From the NCBI RefSeq assembly GCF_001718315.1, contig NZ_CP013363.1:1054001-1118000 (forward strand): 64,000 nucleotides of DNA. Direction: 5' to 3'. Below the pieces are notes generated by a model. It was not told where the DNA came from. It saw only the letters and a list, made by a program, of their open reading frames with translations, and ran no database searches. The position numbers and the translations under genes were made by a program. Positions 17,299-25,899 of the stretch are shown here, piece by piece (the stretch's first letter is position 1; each line of letters opens with the position of its first letter). The DNA comes from Burkholderia diffusa. Lineage in GTDB: Bacteria > Pseudomonadota > Gammaproteobacteria > Burkholderiales > Burkholderiaceae.

Positions 17299-19281
17299 TC
17301 ACGCGTCGCGGGCCAGCCGGAACACGCTGACGGCTTCCGACAATTGCGCGGCCTGGTCGCGCAACGCGACGGCCGCGCGTTCGGCATCCGAGATCAGCGC
17401 CGCGTTCTGCTGCGTCGCCTCGCCGATCTGCGTGATGGCCTGATTCACCTGCTCGATGCCGGTCGATTGCTCGCGCGACGCGGCGCTGATTTCGCCGATC
17501 AGCGTGCTGACCTGGTCGACGCGCTGGACGATCTCGCGCATCGTGCCGCGCGCGGCGTCCGCGATCCGGTATCCCTGTTCGACGGTCGTCGACGATTCGG
17601 CGCTCAGCGCGTCGATTTCCTTGACCGCCGCCGCACTGCGCTGCGCGAGCGCGCGCACTTCGGCCGCGACCACCGCGAAGCCCTTGCCGTGCTCGCCCGC
17701 GCGCGCGGCCTCGACGGCAGCGTTCAGCGCCAGGATATTGGTCTGGAATGCGATGCCTTCGATCGTGCCGGTGATTTCGGCGATCCGGCGCGTCGCACGG
17801 CCGATGTCGTCCATCGTCGCGACCACGCGTTGCACGGCCGTGTCGCCGTCGGTCGCGGCGGCCGATGCGTCGGCGACCAGCGCGTTCGCCTGCACCGCGT
17901 GTTCGGCGTTCTGCTGCACGGCGGCCGTGATCTGCTCCATGCTCGCTGCCGTCTGTTCGACACTGCTCGCCTGCGTCGCGATCCGCGCGGCGATGTCGCC
18001 GCTGCCGGCCGCGATGCCGACCGTGCCGCGTGCGATGTCGGACGAGCTGCTGCGCACCTGCGCGACGATCCGCGCGAGGCCGTCGCCGATTCCGTCGACC
18101 GCCTGCACGAGCCGGCCGATCTCGTCGTTGCCCGTTGCGTCGCGTGCAGCGGCGCCGTCGCGGATGCGGATGCTGAGGTCGCCGGCCGCGAAACGTTCCG
18201 ATGCACGCGCCGCCGCATCGAGCGGTCGGCTCACCACGCGTCGCACGACGACGACGAACAACGCCGCGAACGCCGCGACGAGCACGGCCGCAATCATCAG
18301 GAAACGGTTACGGACGGTGCGCATGCCCGCCAGCAGTTCGTCGTCGAGCGCGATGCCGCCGACCAGCCACTGCCATTGCGGAATCGTCGTGAACGACACG
18401 AATTTCGCCGTGGGCCCGGCGTCGTGCGCGGCCGGATCGGCCGACGTGTACGCGAGCCGGCCCTGGCCGGCGGCGAGCATTTGCGTGTACGGCGCGCGCG
18501 CGTCGTCCGCGCGCTGGCCGGATGCGTCGGGATGCACGACGAAGGTGCCGCGCGATGCGCCCGACGATGCATCGAGCACGAAGTAATAGCCGTTTTCGCC
18601 GATCTTCAGCGCCCGGATGCCGTCCTGCACGACTTGCAGCTCGGCTCCGACGTCGAGGCCGACGAACAGCGCGCCGATCACGCGGCCCGCCGCGTCGGTG
18701 ACCGGCTTGTACTGCGTGATGTACGGCCGGCCGAACAGTTTTGCGAGGCCCGTATAGCTGCGTCCGGCGACGAGCGGTGCGTAGGCGGGGCCGGCGCGAT
18801 CGAGGCGCGTGCCGACCGCGCGCGTGCCGTCCTGCTTCTTCAGCGACGTCGTGATGCGGACGAAATCGTCGCCATCACGCGCGAAGATCGTCGCGATCGC
18901 GCCGCTTTTCTTCAGGAACTGGTCGGGAATCGCGTAATCGAGGTCGAGCGCCTGGCCGCCCGCCGACAGTGTCGGCGCGGCGACCCCGCCGATGTCGACG
19001 GTGCGGGCCGGGTCGAGCGCGAAATCGGCCGGCAGGAAACTGGCGAACAATGCCATCGAGCGGGTGGCTTCGGCGGACAGCGCCTTGTCGAACATCTCGA
19101 CCATCGCACGGATCGACTGCTCCTTGTCCGCGATGCGCGCATGGGCCTCGTCGGCGAGTTGCTGGCCGGCGAAATGGGCGAGCGCCCATGCGAAGGCGGT
19201 AAACAGCAGCGCGACCAGCACACACGCCAGCGCGGCCAGGCGCGCGCCGACGCTCGCCCGGCCCAATTGGGTCAATCTCAT
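17299..19281 (-). CDS. Methyl-accepting chemotaxis protein
   Basis: A 660-residue chemoreceptor. Transmembrane segments at about 12-32 and 310-335 flank a periplasmic Cache-type sensing domain ([13 protein letters not shown] and the [17 protein letters not shown] block, as in Cache3/Cache2 fusions). HAMP follows, then the signalling domain with the conserved hairpin [24 protein letters not shown] precedes the ATG at 19281; the frame is open 15 codons upstream without a signal. There is no C-terminal pentapeptide for CheR docking. Cache domains of this type often bind small organic acids. No other chemotaxis gene is nearby. Confidence 0.92.
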   Translation of the reverse strand: MRLTQLGRASVGARLAALACVLVALLFTAFAWALAHFAGQQLADEAHARIADKEQSIRAMVEMFDKALSAEATRSMALFASFLPADFALDPARTVDIGGVAAPTLSAGGQALDLDYAIPDQFLKKSGAIATIFARDGDDFVRITTSLKKQDGTRAVGTRLDRAGPAYAPLVAGRSYTGLAKLFGRPYITQYKPVTDAAGRVIGALFVGLDVGAELQVVQDGIRALKIGENGYYFVLDASSGASRGTFVVHPDASGQRADDARAPYTQMLAAGQGRLAYTSADPAAHDAGPTAKFVSFTTIPQWQWLVGGIALDDELLAGMRTVRNRFLMIAAVLVAAFAALFVVVVRRVVSRPLDAAARASERFAAGDLSIRIRDGAAARDATGNDEIGRLVQAVDGIGDGLARIVAQVRSSSSDIARGTVGIAAGSGDIAARIATQASSVEQTAASMEQITAAVQQNAEHAVQANALVADASAAATDGDTAVQRVVATMDDIGRATRRIAEITGTIEGIAFQTNILALNAAVEAARAGEHGKGFAVVAAEVRALAQRSAAAVKEIDALSAESSTTVEQGYRIADAARGTMREIVQRVDQVSTLIGEISAASREQSTGIEQVNQAITQIGEATQQNAALISDAERAAVALRDQAAQLSEAVSVFRLARDA

Positions 19282-19580
19282 ATCATTCCTGAGTGGGGAG
19301 GGAGAGAGGCGGAACGCACGCGCCACCGCATACTGTAAGGAATACGGCAGCTTCGGAGAATTCTTTAGCGGTGCGAAGCCGGAGGGGCCGGCAGTGTCGG
19401 TGCATCACGCGCCACGCGACGGCCAGATGCCGCCCGGCCTTCGCGATCGTCACGATCGCGACGCAGGTCGGCAGCGGCTCGCGCAGCACGTCGGCGACCA
19501 CCGACACGATGAACAGGCCGCCGTCAGCGAGCAATTCGGACATCGCGCGATTGTATCGGCCGCACACCGGCCGGCACGGG

Positions 19581-20756
19581 TCACGCGGCGGCGTCGGTGC
19601 CGAACAGCAGATGCGAGATCACCGACTTGTCGACCGGCTCGTCGTTGAGCGTGCTGGCGAGCAGTTCGCCCGCGAGCTGCTGCGGCGAGAACACCATGTC
19701 CGGCTTCAACAGGCGCAGCCGCTCGAGGTTGCGCTGCTGATTCACGAGCGCGACGGTACGCACCGTCGACGCGATCTCGCGGATCGCGAGGATGATGAAC
19801 GCATTCTCGGCATCGTCGGAGCGCAGCGCGAGCACCGCGCGGGCCGTCGCCGCGCCGGCGTTTTCCAGCACCGCGTGGTCGGTGGCGTCGCCGACGATCA
19901 GGTCGGTCGTACCCGGATAGTTGTGCTCGACGCCGGCCGGCACGATGACGGTCACGGCGTAGCCGCGCTTGCGCAGTCCGTCGTGCACGGCATGTGCGAC
20001 CGGCGTCGCGCCGACGATCAGGAAATGATGCTTGCGAATCACGTTCGAAATGCCTCCCTTGACGATCCGTTTCAGGTTGCCGCCGATCACGGGCCCGACG
20101 ACCGCGCTGATCGACGTCGCGAACACCGTGATGCCGAGCACGATCACCGACGCGGTGAAGAGGCGCGCGGTGGGCGCGTGCGGGACGATGTCGCCGTAGC
20201 CGACCGTCGACATCGACACGATCGAGAAGTAGACGGCCGTGGCGAGGTCATGCACCGGCGGCGTGAATTCGTCGCCGAGATACAGCACGCCGAAAGTCGC
20301 GTAGATGAGCAGCGACACGATGCTGAGCAGCGCGAACAGGCTGCTCGCGGCGACGCTCGCGCGATCGAAATGCCGCCAGTAGTAGATCAGCGTGACGGCG
20401 AGGACGGCCGTGTACACGAACACGGCGTTGCTGCGGTAGCCGCCGAGGATGCTGATCGCGGCGGCGGCGACCAGCAGCAGGATCGACAGCACCCACGCGA
20501 CGCGGGCACGCAGCACGATGCCGATGGCCATCGTCGCGAGGCCGGTCGCGACGACGACCTGCGGCAACACGACGAGGCCGGCGTTATCGACGAGGTTCAG
20601 CGCATCGGTGAGCCATGCATGATGCACGCCGAGCTTCGCATGGGCGACGACCGGGCGCAGCACCATCAATGCATCGAGTGCGAGGAGGAGAGCGAGATAC
20701 CAGTGCAGGCCGATCGGCGCGAACAGGCGCCGCAGGCGGGTAGTGACGTGCTTCAT
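19581..20756 (-). CDS. kch: Voltage-gated-type potassium channel with RCK domain
   Basis: A 391-residue protein with about six transmembrane helices. The pore loop contains the potassium selectivity filter STVGYGD. The C-terminal half is a RCK/TrkA-N Rossmann domain (HHFLIVGATPVAHAV) that gates the channel by nucleotide or ion binding. Length and layout match E. coli Kch. The fourth helix has few regularly spaced Arg/Lys, so strong voltage sensing is not evident. It stands alone between the chemoreceptor and an LysE exporter. Confidence 0.85.
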   Translation of the reverse strand: MKHVTTRLRRLFAPIGLHWYLALLLALDALMVLRPVVAHAKLGVHHAWLTDALNLVDNAGLVVLPQVVVATGLATMAIGIVLRARVAWVLSILLLVAAAAISILGGYRSNAVFVYTAVLAVTLIYYWRHFDRASVAASSLFALLSIVSLLIYATFGVLYLGDEFTPPVHDLATAVYFSIVSMSTVGYGDIVPHAPTARLFTASVIVLGITVFATSISAVVGPVIGGNLKRIVKGGISNVIRKHHFLIVGATPVAHAVHDGLRKRGYAVTVIVPAGVEHNYPGTTDLIVGDATDHAVLENAGAATARAVLALRSDDAENAFIILAIREIASTVRTVALVNQQRNLERLRLLKPDMVFSPQQLAGELLASTLNDEPVDKSVISHLLFGTDAAA

Positions 20757-20883
20757 GCAATCGCCCGCGCGAGCCGGGCATGTCCAACGAACCAGCCGCT
20801 ACCCTAAAGCATTCGGCGATCGGCTGCTTTTTCGAGGGGATGACCGCGGGTGACACGGCAGCCGCGCATGCGGCCGCTCGCTC

Positions 20884-21531
20884 TCAGTTCCAGCCGACCA
20901 TGATCGCGCCCATCCCCACCAGCAACCCGCCCGTCACGCGGTTCATCGCGCGCATCCGCGCCGGACGTTGCAGCGCACGGCTCAGCCGGTGCGAGAAGAG
21001 CGCCATCGACGCGACGCCGCCGGCGAACAGCAGCGCGAAGGACGCCGCGAGCAGCAGGAATTGCACGTTCAGGCTCCACTCTGCGTTGGGAACGATGAAC
21101 TGCGGAAAGAACGACGGAAAGAACAGCAGCGTCTTCGGATTCAGGCCGGATGTGGCGACGCCGCGCCAGAACAGCGCGCGTCCGCTGTCGGTGTTGTCGG
21201 GCGCAGCGCTGCCGGGCTGGGGCGACGCGGCGGCCGCGGCGACCGGCGCGCGGCCGAGCCATTGCTTGCAGCCGAGCCACACGAGGTAGGCGGCGCCGGC
21301 CCAGCGCAGCACGGTCAGCGCGTGTTCGTCGAGATGGACCAGGGAATTCAGGCACAGCGAGGTGAGCGCGAGCTGCAGCAGCACGGCGAGCGTGCCGCCC
21401 CATACGCACGGCAGCGCGCGGCGCCAGCCGGTGCGCAATGCCTGGTTCATCGTGAGGAGGTTGACGGGGCCGGGGGCGTAGATGAGGACGGCGGACGCAG
21501 CGAGGAACGACAGATAAAGCCTGAACGACAT
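20884..21531 (-). CDS. LysE family translocator
   Basis: A 215-residue inner membrane exporter with about six helices. IYAPGPVNLLTMNQALRTG at the N-terminus and SGLNPKTLLFF in the middle are the family signatures. The start at 21531 sits right before the first helix; the frame extends upstream without similarity. It diverges from an Lrp/AsnC regulator over a 283-bp gap, the same arrangement as lysE/lysG-type and other amino-acid-export pairs, so the regulator probably induces it when its amino acid accumulates. Confidence 0.88.
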   Translation of the reverse strand: MSFRLYLSFLAASAVLIYAPGPVNLLTMNQALRTGWRRALPCVWGGTLAVLLQLALTSLCLNSLVHLDEHALTVLRWAGAAYLVWLGCKQWLGRAPVAAAAASPQPGSAAPDNTDSGRALFWRGVATSGLNPKTLLFFPSFFPQFIVPNAEWSLNVQFLLLAASFALLFAGGVASMALFSHRLSRALQRPARMRAMNRVTGGLLVGMGAIMVGWN

Positions 21532-21737
21532 GACGGGAGGTACGGAAACGGAGGACAGGCACCGGCCCGTGCAACCGGATAGGCGCGCGGGAGGCGGGAC
21601 ATTGCATGCCTGCGTGTCCGGCGCCGCAACTCGTGATTGCGGCCGGGCGTCCCGCTGCGAAGGGGTGGTCGCGGGGAGCATGCCAGACAACAGGCATGGA
21701 GAAAATGTATCAAGCGCGCCGGTTAAAAGGCTTCCTG

Positions 21738-21801
21738 TTTTCCAGTAAAACTCGGCCGAAACCGGAATCCTGTTCATATAGAATGCCGATTTTCAGTAGA
21801 A
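21738..21801. promoter_or_regulatory. Paired Lrp-like sites upstream of the Lrp gene
   Basis: Two near-repeats, TTTTCCAGTAAAA at 21738-21750 and TTTTCAGTAGAA at 21790-21801, lie 52 bp apart, about five helical turns, in AT-richer DNA just before the Lrp gene. A -10-like TATAGAAT begins at 21777 between them. Phased AT-rich sites suit Lrp octamer wrapping and autorepression; this is a pattern match only. Confidence 0.4.
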
Positions 21802-21814
21802 GATTCTTTCCATC

Positions 21815-22297
21815 ATGGCTACTCGCGAACGCACGCCGAAAACCCTCGACAACCAGGACCGCAAGATCCTCGGTGCGCTGCAGAAAAATGCCCGTCTGTC
21901 GAACGCGGAACTGGCGGAACAGATCGGCATGTCGACCACCGCCTGCTGGAACCGCACGCGACAGCTCGAGCTCGACGGCTACATCGACGGTTACGTCGCG
22001 CTGGTGAACCAGCGCATGCTCGGCTACGCGGACATCGTGATCCTCGAGGTCACGCTCGATCGCCACGAGGACGACGCGCTCGCGCGTTTCGGCGCCGAAC
22101 TCGCGGCGCTGCCCGAAGTCCTCGAGGCGTACCTGGTGTCGGGCGAATACGACTACTGGATCAAGGTCGCGGTGGACGGCACGGCCGGCTATGAGCGTTT
22201 CCTGCGCGAGAAGCTGTACAGGATTTCGAGCATCCGCCACAGCCGCTCGATGTTCGCGCTGCGGTGCATGAAAGATGTGCCGTCGATTCAGGTGTGA
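21815..22297 (+). CDS. Lrp/AsnC family transcriptional regulator
   Basis: A 160-residue protein. Residues ~10-60 are the AsnC helix-turn-helix (LDNQDRKILGALQKNARLS, with the reading helix in MSTTACWNRTRQLE), and residues ~70-150 the RAM ligand-binding domain with the GEYDYWIKV strand. It probably senses an amino acid and controls the divergent LysE exporter. No Shine-Dalgarno sequence is obvious. Confidence 0.9.
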   Translation: MATRERTPKTLDNQDRKILGALQKNARLSNAELAEQIGMSTTACWNRTRQLELDGYIDGYVALVNQRMLGYADIVILEVTLDRHEDDALARFGAELAALPEVLEAYLVSGEYDYWIKVAVDGTAGYERFLREKLYRISSIRHSRSMFALRCMKDVPSIQV

Positions 22298-22570
22298 CGG
22301 CAGGCGAGACGGGCCGCGGATCGTCGTGACGACGAGATTCGCGGTTTGCCGAAGAAGATCGGAAATCGGGCTGTCGCGTCGACTGGGCGCGGCCCGCAGC
22401 CGTTGACAGGCGGACAATGCCTGCGGGGCGGGAAAACGGATGAATCTTCCGTCGTGTTTTGCGACGTTCATCCGCCACGCCGATGCCGGGCGCGGCGGCC
22501 TTTCGGCGCGCGTTCCGGCAGGCGGGTCGGACGGATCGCTTGCCGCCGGGGCGGCGGCGTGACGCTGCGC

Positions 22571-22714
22571 TCAGCGCGGCAGACGTGCGTGCGCTTCAGC
22601 GATGACTTCGCAGTTCTCGAGGTGCAGTGCCCAAGCTTCCGCAAGCAGCTCGCCAACACGTGCGAGCCAGCCAGAGGATTGGGTGGAACGATCGGAGACA
22701 TTAGACGTTTGCAT
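22571..22714 (-). CDS. Small hypothetical protein (47 aa)
   Basis: Starts at the ATG at 22714; product is mostly helical, acidic and without signal peptide or membrane segment (QSSGWLARVGELLAEAWALH). It occupies an otherwise gene-free stretch of ~650 bp with an AT-rich promoter-like region and a perfect palindrome 26 bp upstream, which is why I accept it despite its size. The family is not recognised. Confidence 0.45.
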   Translation of the reverse strand: MQTSNVSDRSTQSSGWLARVGELLAEAWALHLENCEVIAEAHARLPR

Positions 22715-22739
22715 GACGAAGCCCCATATAGGTGGCGAG

Positions 22740-22755
22740 TTAGGGATAACCCTAA
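22740..22755. promoter_or_regulatory. Palindrome upstream of the 47-aa gene
   Basis: TTAGGG, spacer ATAA, CCCTAA: perfect 6-bp arms, in AT-rich DNA 26 bp upstream of the start codon at 22714. It is a candidate operator or part of the promoter. Confidence 0.4.
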
Positions 22756-22954
22756 TCATAGAGGAACATCACCACCTTGTGAAATGCGATTTTGTTATAT
22801 GAGAATTACTGACAATTTCCGTTGCTGTTACACAACATGAACGCGCATGCTTCCGCGCGGCGGACGGGCGTGACGAGGCCGTGGCAAGCACGGCCTCGCA
22901 TTGGCGGGAAGAAAGGGAAGTCAGGCGGGGAGAACGGGCGCGGCGCCGCGGCGA

Positions 22955-24610
22955 TTACCCGCCGATCCACCCGAAGCGCCACGACAGGCGTCGTGTCGCG
23001 GCGAGCAGCGCATGCGCGAGCTCGCTGTCCGGACCGCGCGGGAAGCCGCGCGACGAACCGATGATCGCGATCACGAGCCGGATGCTGCCGGTGTGATCGA
23101 ACACGGGCGCGGCGATCGTCCCGATGCCCGGCACCGGCGCATCGAACGCGAAGTCGAGCCCGTCCGCACGGATCGCCGCGAGCCGCGCCCGGAATGCACC
23201 GTCGACCTCCTGTGTGGCGCGGCCGGCGAGGCGCACCCGCTCGTCGGCCAGCAGGCCGGCCAGCACGTCGTCGGACATGCCGGCCGCGAAGATCCGCCCG
23301 ATCGCGGTATTCACGAGCGACATCACCGTGCCGACCTGCAGGCTCACGTGCTGCGGCCGCGCGGATTCCTCGAGGCGGATCACGGTCGGCCCGAGCGGGC
23401 CGAGCGTCGCGGCAGCCACGCTCATGTCGGTCGCGCTCGCCAGCGCGACGATCTCGGCTTCGGCATCGCGCGTCGGCGAAACGCGCTGCATCGCGATCAG
23501 GCCGAGCGCCTGGGCGAGTGGCCCGCCGCCGAAGCAGCCGGCGTCGTCGCGGCTCAGCAGGCCGATCTTCTGCAGGCTCACCAGATGCGGAAATGCCTTC
23601 GCGGCCGGCATGCCGGCCGCCGCCGCGAGGTCGCGCAGCGGCAGCGCACGGCCCGCCGACACGAGTGCCAGCAGCAGCTCGCCCGTGCTGTCGAGCGCGT
23701 TGATGCCGCGTTGCGCTTTCGTATCGTCGGCGAGCGTGGGCGGCATGCGCTGCGTCGCAGGGGGCGTGCCAGGCTCGACGGGTGGGGCATCGCGTCCCGC
23801 GCCGAGGGACGTGGTCGCTTCGCGTGCCGCATCGCGCAGCGCCGTCGCGATCGGGCCGTCCCAGCCGACATCGATCGATCCGCTCGAACCGATCACCGTC
23901 AACGCCAGTTGCAAGCGTCCGTTGGCGTCGAGCACCGGCACGCACATCGCGCTGACACCGGGGCTCGGCCGATCCACGCCGCGCTCGATCCCCCGCGCGC
24001 GGATCGCGTCGAGTTCGGCCTGCCGCGCACCGGCGTCGGACGTGGGCTGGTCGCCTTCCGCGCCGGCGAGCGTGTTGCCCGCGCCGGCTTGACTGGCCGC
24101 CATTGCATCGAGTTGCGCGGGGTCGCCGAACGCGCGGAACACACGGCCGGTCGCCGTCGTGTCGAGCGACATCACCGATCCGACGTGCAGGTTCACGTGC
24201 AGCGGATAGCCACCATGCTCGATGCGCACGATCGTGGGCCCGAGCACGCCCGGCACCGACAGCGCGACGCTCAGGCCGACCGCTTCCGCGAGCCGCGCCG
24301 CATGGGGCAGCGCCGCGCGATAGGCCGGCTGGCGTTCGATCGACATCAACCCGAGCCGCAGCGACAGCGGCCCAGGCTCGTAGTTGCCGGTGAGCGCGTC
24401 GCGCTTCACGAGCGCGAGCCGCGTCAGGCTGACGAGATAGGTGTGCGCCTGCGCGGTCGACAGATCGGCCGCTGCCGCCAGCTCCGACAACCCGAGCGGC
24501 TTGCGCCGGCGCGCGAGCGCATCGAGCAGCCGCCCGCCGACCTCGACGCTCTGGATCCCGCGCTGCGCCTTGGGCGGCGCGTCGTCCGCGCTGACTTCGT
24601 GGTTCTGCAC
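22955..24610 (-). CDS. Tandem double-IclR transcriptional regulator
   Basis: A 551-residue protein from a GTG start with GGAAGA eight bases upstream. It contains two complete IclR modules one after the other: module 1 (residues ~15-270) begins QRGIQSVEVGGRLLDAL and module 2 (residues ~310-550) begins QRGINALDSTGELLLAL; each has its own winged helix and its own effector-binding domain (GPTIVRIE / GPTVIRLE, then a SPGVSAMCVPV / VPGIGTIAAPV strand). Single IclR proteins are ~250-270 residues. One polypeptide may thus act as a ready-made dimer. It diverges from a metallo-beta-lactamase-fold gene, with a palindrome in the gap. Confidence 0.88.
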   Translation of the reverse strand: MQNHEVSADDAPPKAQRGIQSVEVGGRLLDALARRRKPLGLSELAAAADLSTAQAHTYLVSLTRLALVKRDALTGNYEPGPLSLRLGLMSIERQPAYRAALPHAARLAEAVGLSVALSVPGVLGPTIVRIEHGGYPLHVNLHVGSVMSLDTTATGRVFRAFGDPAQLDAMAASQAGAGNTLAGAEGDQPTSDAGARQAELDAIRARGIERGVDRPSPGVSAMCVPVLDANGRLQLALTVIGSSGSIDVGWDGPIATALRDAAREATTSLGAGRDAPPVEPGTPPATQRMPPTLADDTKAQRGINALDSTGELLLALVSAGRALPLRDLAAAAGMPAAKAFPHLVSLQKIGLLSRDDAGCFGGGPLAQALGLIAMQRVSPTRDAEAEIVALASATDMSVAAATLGPLGPTVIRLEESARPQHVSLQVGTVMSLVNTAIGRIFAAGMSDDVLAGLLADERVRLAGRATQEVDGAFRARLAAIRADGLDFAFDAPVPGIGTIAAPVFDHTGSIRLVIAIIGSSRGFPRGPDSELAHALLAATRRLSWRFGWIGG

Positions 24611-24705
24611 GCGATGATTCTTCCGTTGACGAAACCCCGCATGGTATCCGACGCCATTTGACGCGCCAGCCCACAGGTTTACCCGAATTAGACAATAGCA
24701 AGTCG

Positions 24706-24742
24706 ATTTGTCATTGACAAATAATCGTCGCGAGCAGATGAT
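24706..24742 (+). promoter_or_regulatory. Promoter with overlapping palindromic operator
   Basis: A perfect inverted repeat ATTTGTC-ATT-GACAAAT (24706-24722) contains a consensus -35 box TTGACA (24714-24719); 17 bp further is GATGAT (24737-24742), a 4/6 match to the -10 box. The palindrome thus covers the -35 of the gene at 24788, a position suited to repression by the divergent IclR protein. Confidence 0.6.
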
Positions 24743-24787
24743 CCGCTCACTCCCCTCAACACATGGCTCGCAGCCACGGAACGCAAC

Positions 24788-25747
24788 ATGGCCAAAGCAT
24801 TCGCCTCCCAAGCCGATCTGGAAGAGAAGAAAGTCACCTGGACGCAGCTGTCCGAGAACGCGTACGCGTACACCGCCGAAGGCGACCCGAACTCGGGCGT
24901 GATCATCGGCGACGACAGCGTGCTGATCGTCGACACGACCGCGACGCCCGCGATGGCGCAGGACTTGATCGCGAAGATCCGCAGCGTGACCGACAAGCCG
25001 ATCAAGCACGTCGTGCTGTCGCATTACCACGCGGTGCGCGTGCTCGGCGCGTCCGCGTATTTCGACGAGGGCGCGCAGCACGTGATCGCGAGCCGCGGCA
25101 CGTACGAGATGATCGTCGAGCGCGGCGAGGCCGACATGAAGTCTGAGATCGAGCGCTTTCCGCGCCTGTTCGCGGGCGTCGAGACGGTGCCGGGCCTGAC
25201 CTGGCCGACGCTCGTGTTCGAGCGCGAGATCACGCTGTTCCTCGGCAAGCTCGAAGTGAAGATCATGCACGTCGGCTCGGGCCACACGAAGGGCGACACG
25301 ATTGTCTGGCTGCCGTCGCAGAAGGTGCTGTTCTCCGGCGATCTGGTCGAATACGACGCGGCCTGCTATTGCGGCGACGCGCAGCTCGAACAATGGCCGG
25401 CCACGCTCGAGGCGCTGCGCGCGCTCGGCGCGGAAAAGCTCGTGCCCGGCCGCGGTCCCGCGCTGCTGAATCCGGCCGAAGTCGACAAGGGCCTCGACTA
25501 CACGAAGGATTTCGTGACGACGCTGCTCGCGCAGGGCCGCAAGGCCGTCGAGCGCAAGCTCGACCTGAAGGCGGCGATGGCGCTTACGCGCGAAGCGATG
25601 GATCCGAAGTTCGGCCACGTGTTCATCTACGAGCACTGTCTGCCGTTCGACGTGTCGCGCGCGTTCGACGAGGCGAGCGGCATCACGCATCCGCGCATCT
25701 GGACCGCGCAGCGCGACAAGGAAATGTGGGACGCGCTGCAGGACTGA
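24788..25747 (+). CDS. Metallo-beta-lactamase-fold protein with degenerate metal motif
   Basis: A 319-residue soluble protein. The fold is recognisable from VLIVDTTATPAMAQDL, the SHYHAVRVLGA stretch, VGSGHTKGDTIVWLP and LFSGDLVEYDAACYCGD. The HxHxDH metal-site motif is reduced to HYHAVR: the first two His remain, while Asp and the third His are replaced by Val and Arg. The later His (GHTKGD) and Asp (SGD) are kept. It may bind one metal or use other chemistry. The substrate is unknown. Controlled probably by the divergent double-IclR regulator; followed by an MFS transporter on the same strand 152 bp later. Confidence 0.8.
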   Translation: MAKAFASQADLEEKKVTWTQLSENAYAYTAEGDPNSGVIIGDDSVLIVDTTATPAMAQDLIAKIRSVTDKPIKHVVLSHYHAVRVLGASAYFDEGAQHVIASRGTYEMIVERGEADMKSEIERFPRLFAGVETVPGLTWPTLVFEREITLFLGKLEVKIMHVGSGHTKGDTIVWLPSQKVLFSGDLVEYDAACYCGDAQLEQWPATLEALRALGAEKLVPGRGPALLNPAEVDKGLDYTKDFVTTLLAQGRKAVERKLDLKAAMALTREAMDPKFGHVFIYEHCLPFDVSRAFDEASGITHPRIWTAQRDKEMWDALQD

Positions 25748-25773
25748 GCGGCCCGCCATTTTTCTGACGGCGC

Positions 25774-25805
25774 CTGAACGGCGGCGGCATTGGGCCGCGG
25801 TTCAG
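25774..25805. other. Hairpin between MBL and MFS genes
   Basis: Imperfect inverted repeat: CTGAACGGCGGC pairs with the complement ending GGTTCAG across a short loop. No T tract follows, so it may be an attenuating structure or mRNA stabiliser rather than a terminator. Confidence 0.3.
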
Positions 25806-25899
25806 GACGCCGGTTTCCGGTCTCACAAGAAAGCAGGGCGCACGTACGCCCTCGGAGACTGCTGCGCGCTCGAATCGCGCGGCCCGTTTGGAGAGAGAC

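Noticed and set aside
19283..19567. 94-codon frame between the chemoreceptor and the potassium channel gene
   Set aside because: No convincing start signal and no recognised domain; the C-terminal part overlaps the chemoreceptor's ribosome binding site. It could be real, but I cannot support it.
22955..25759. A 934-codon frame extending the IclR gene upstream through the metallo-beta-lactamase-fold gene
   Set aside because: The upstream part is antisense to a clear gene and crosses the promoter region; the GTG at 24610 has a proper ribosome binding site.
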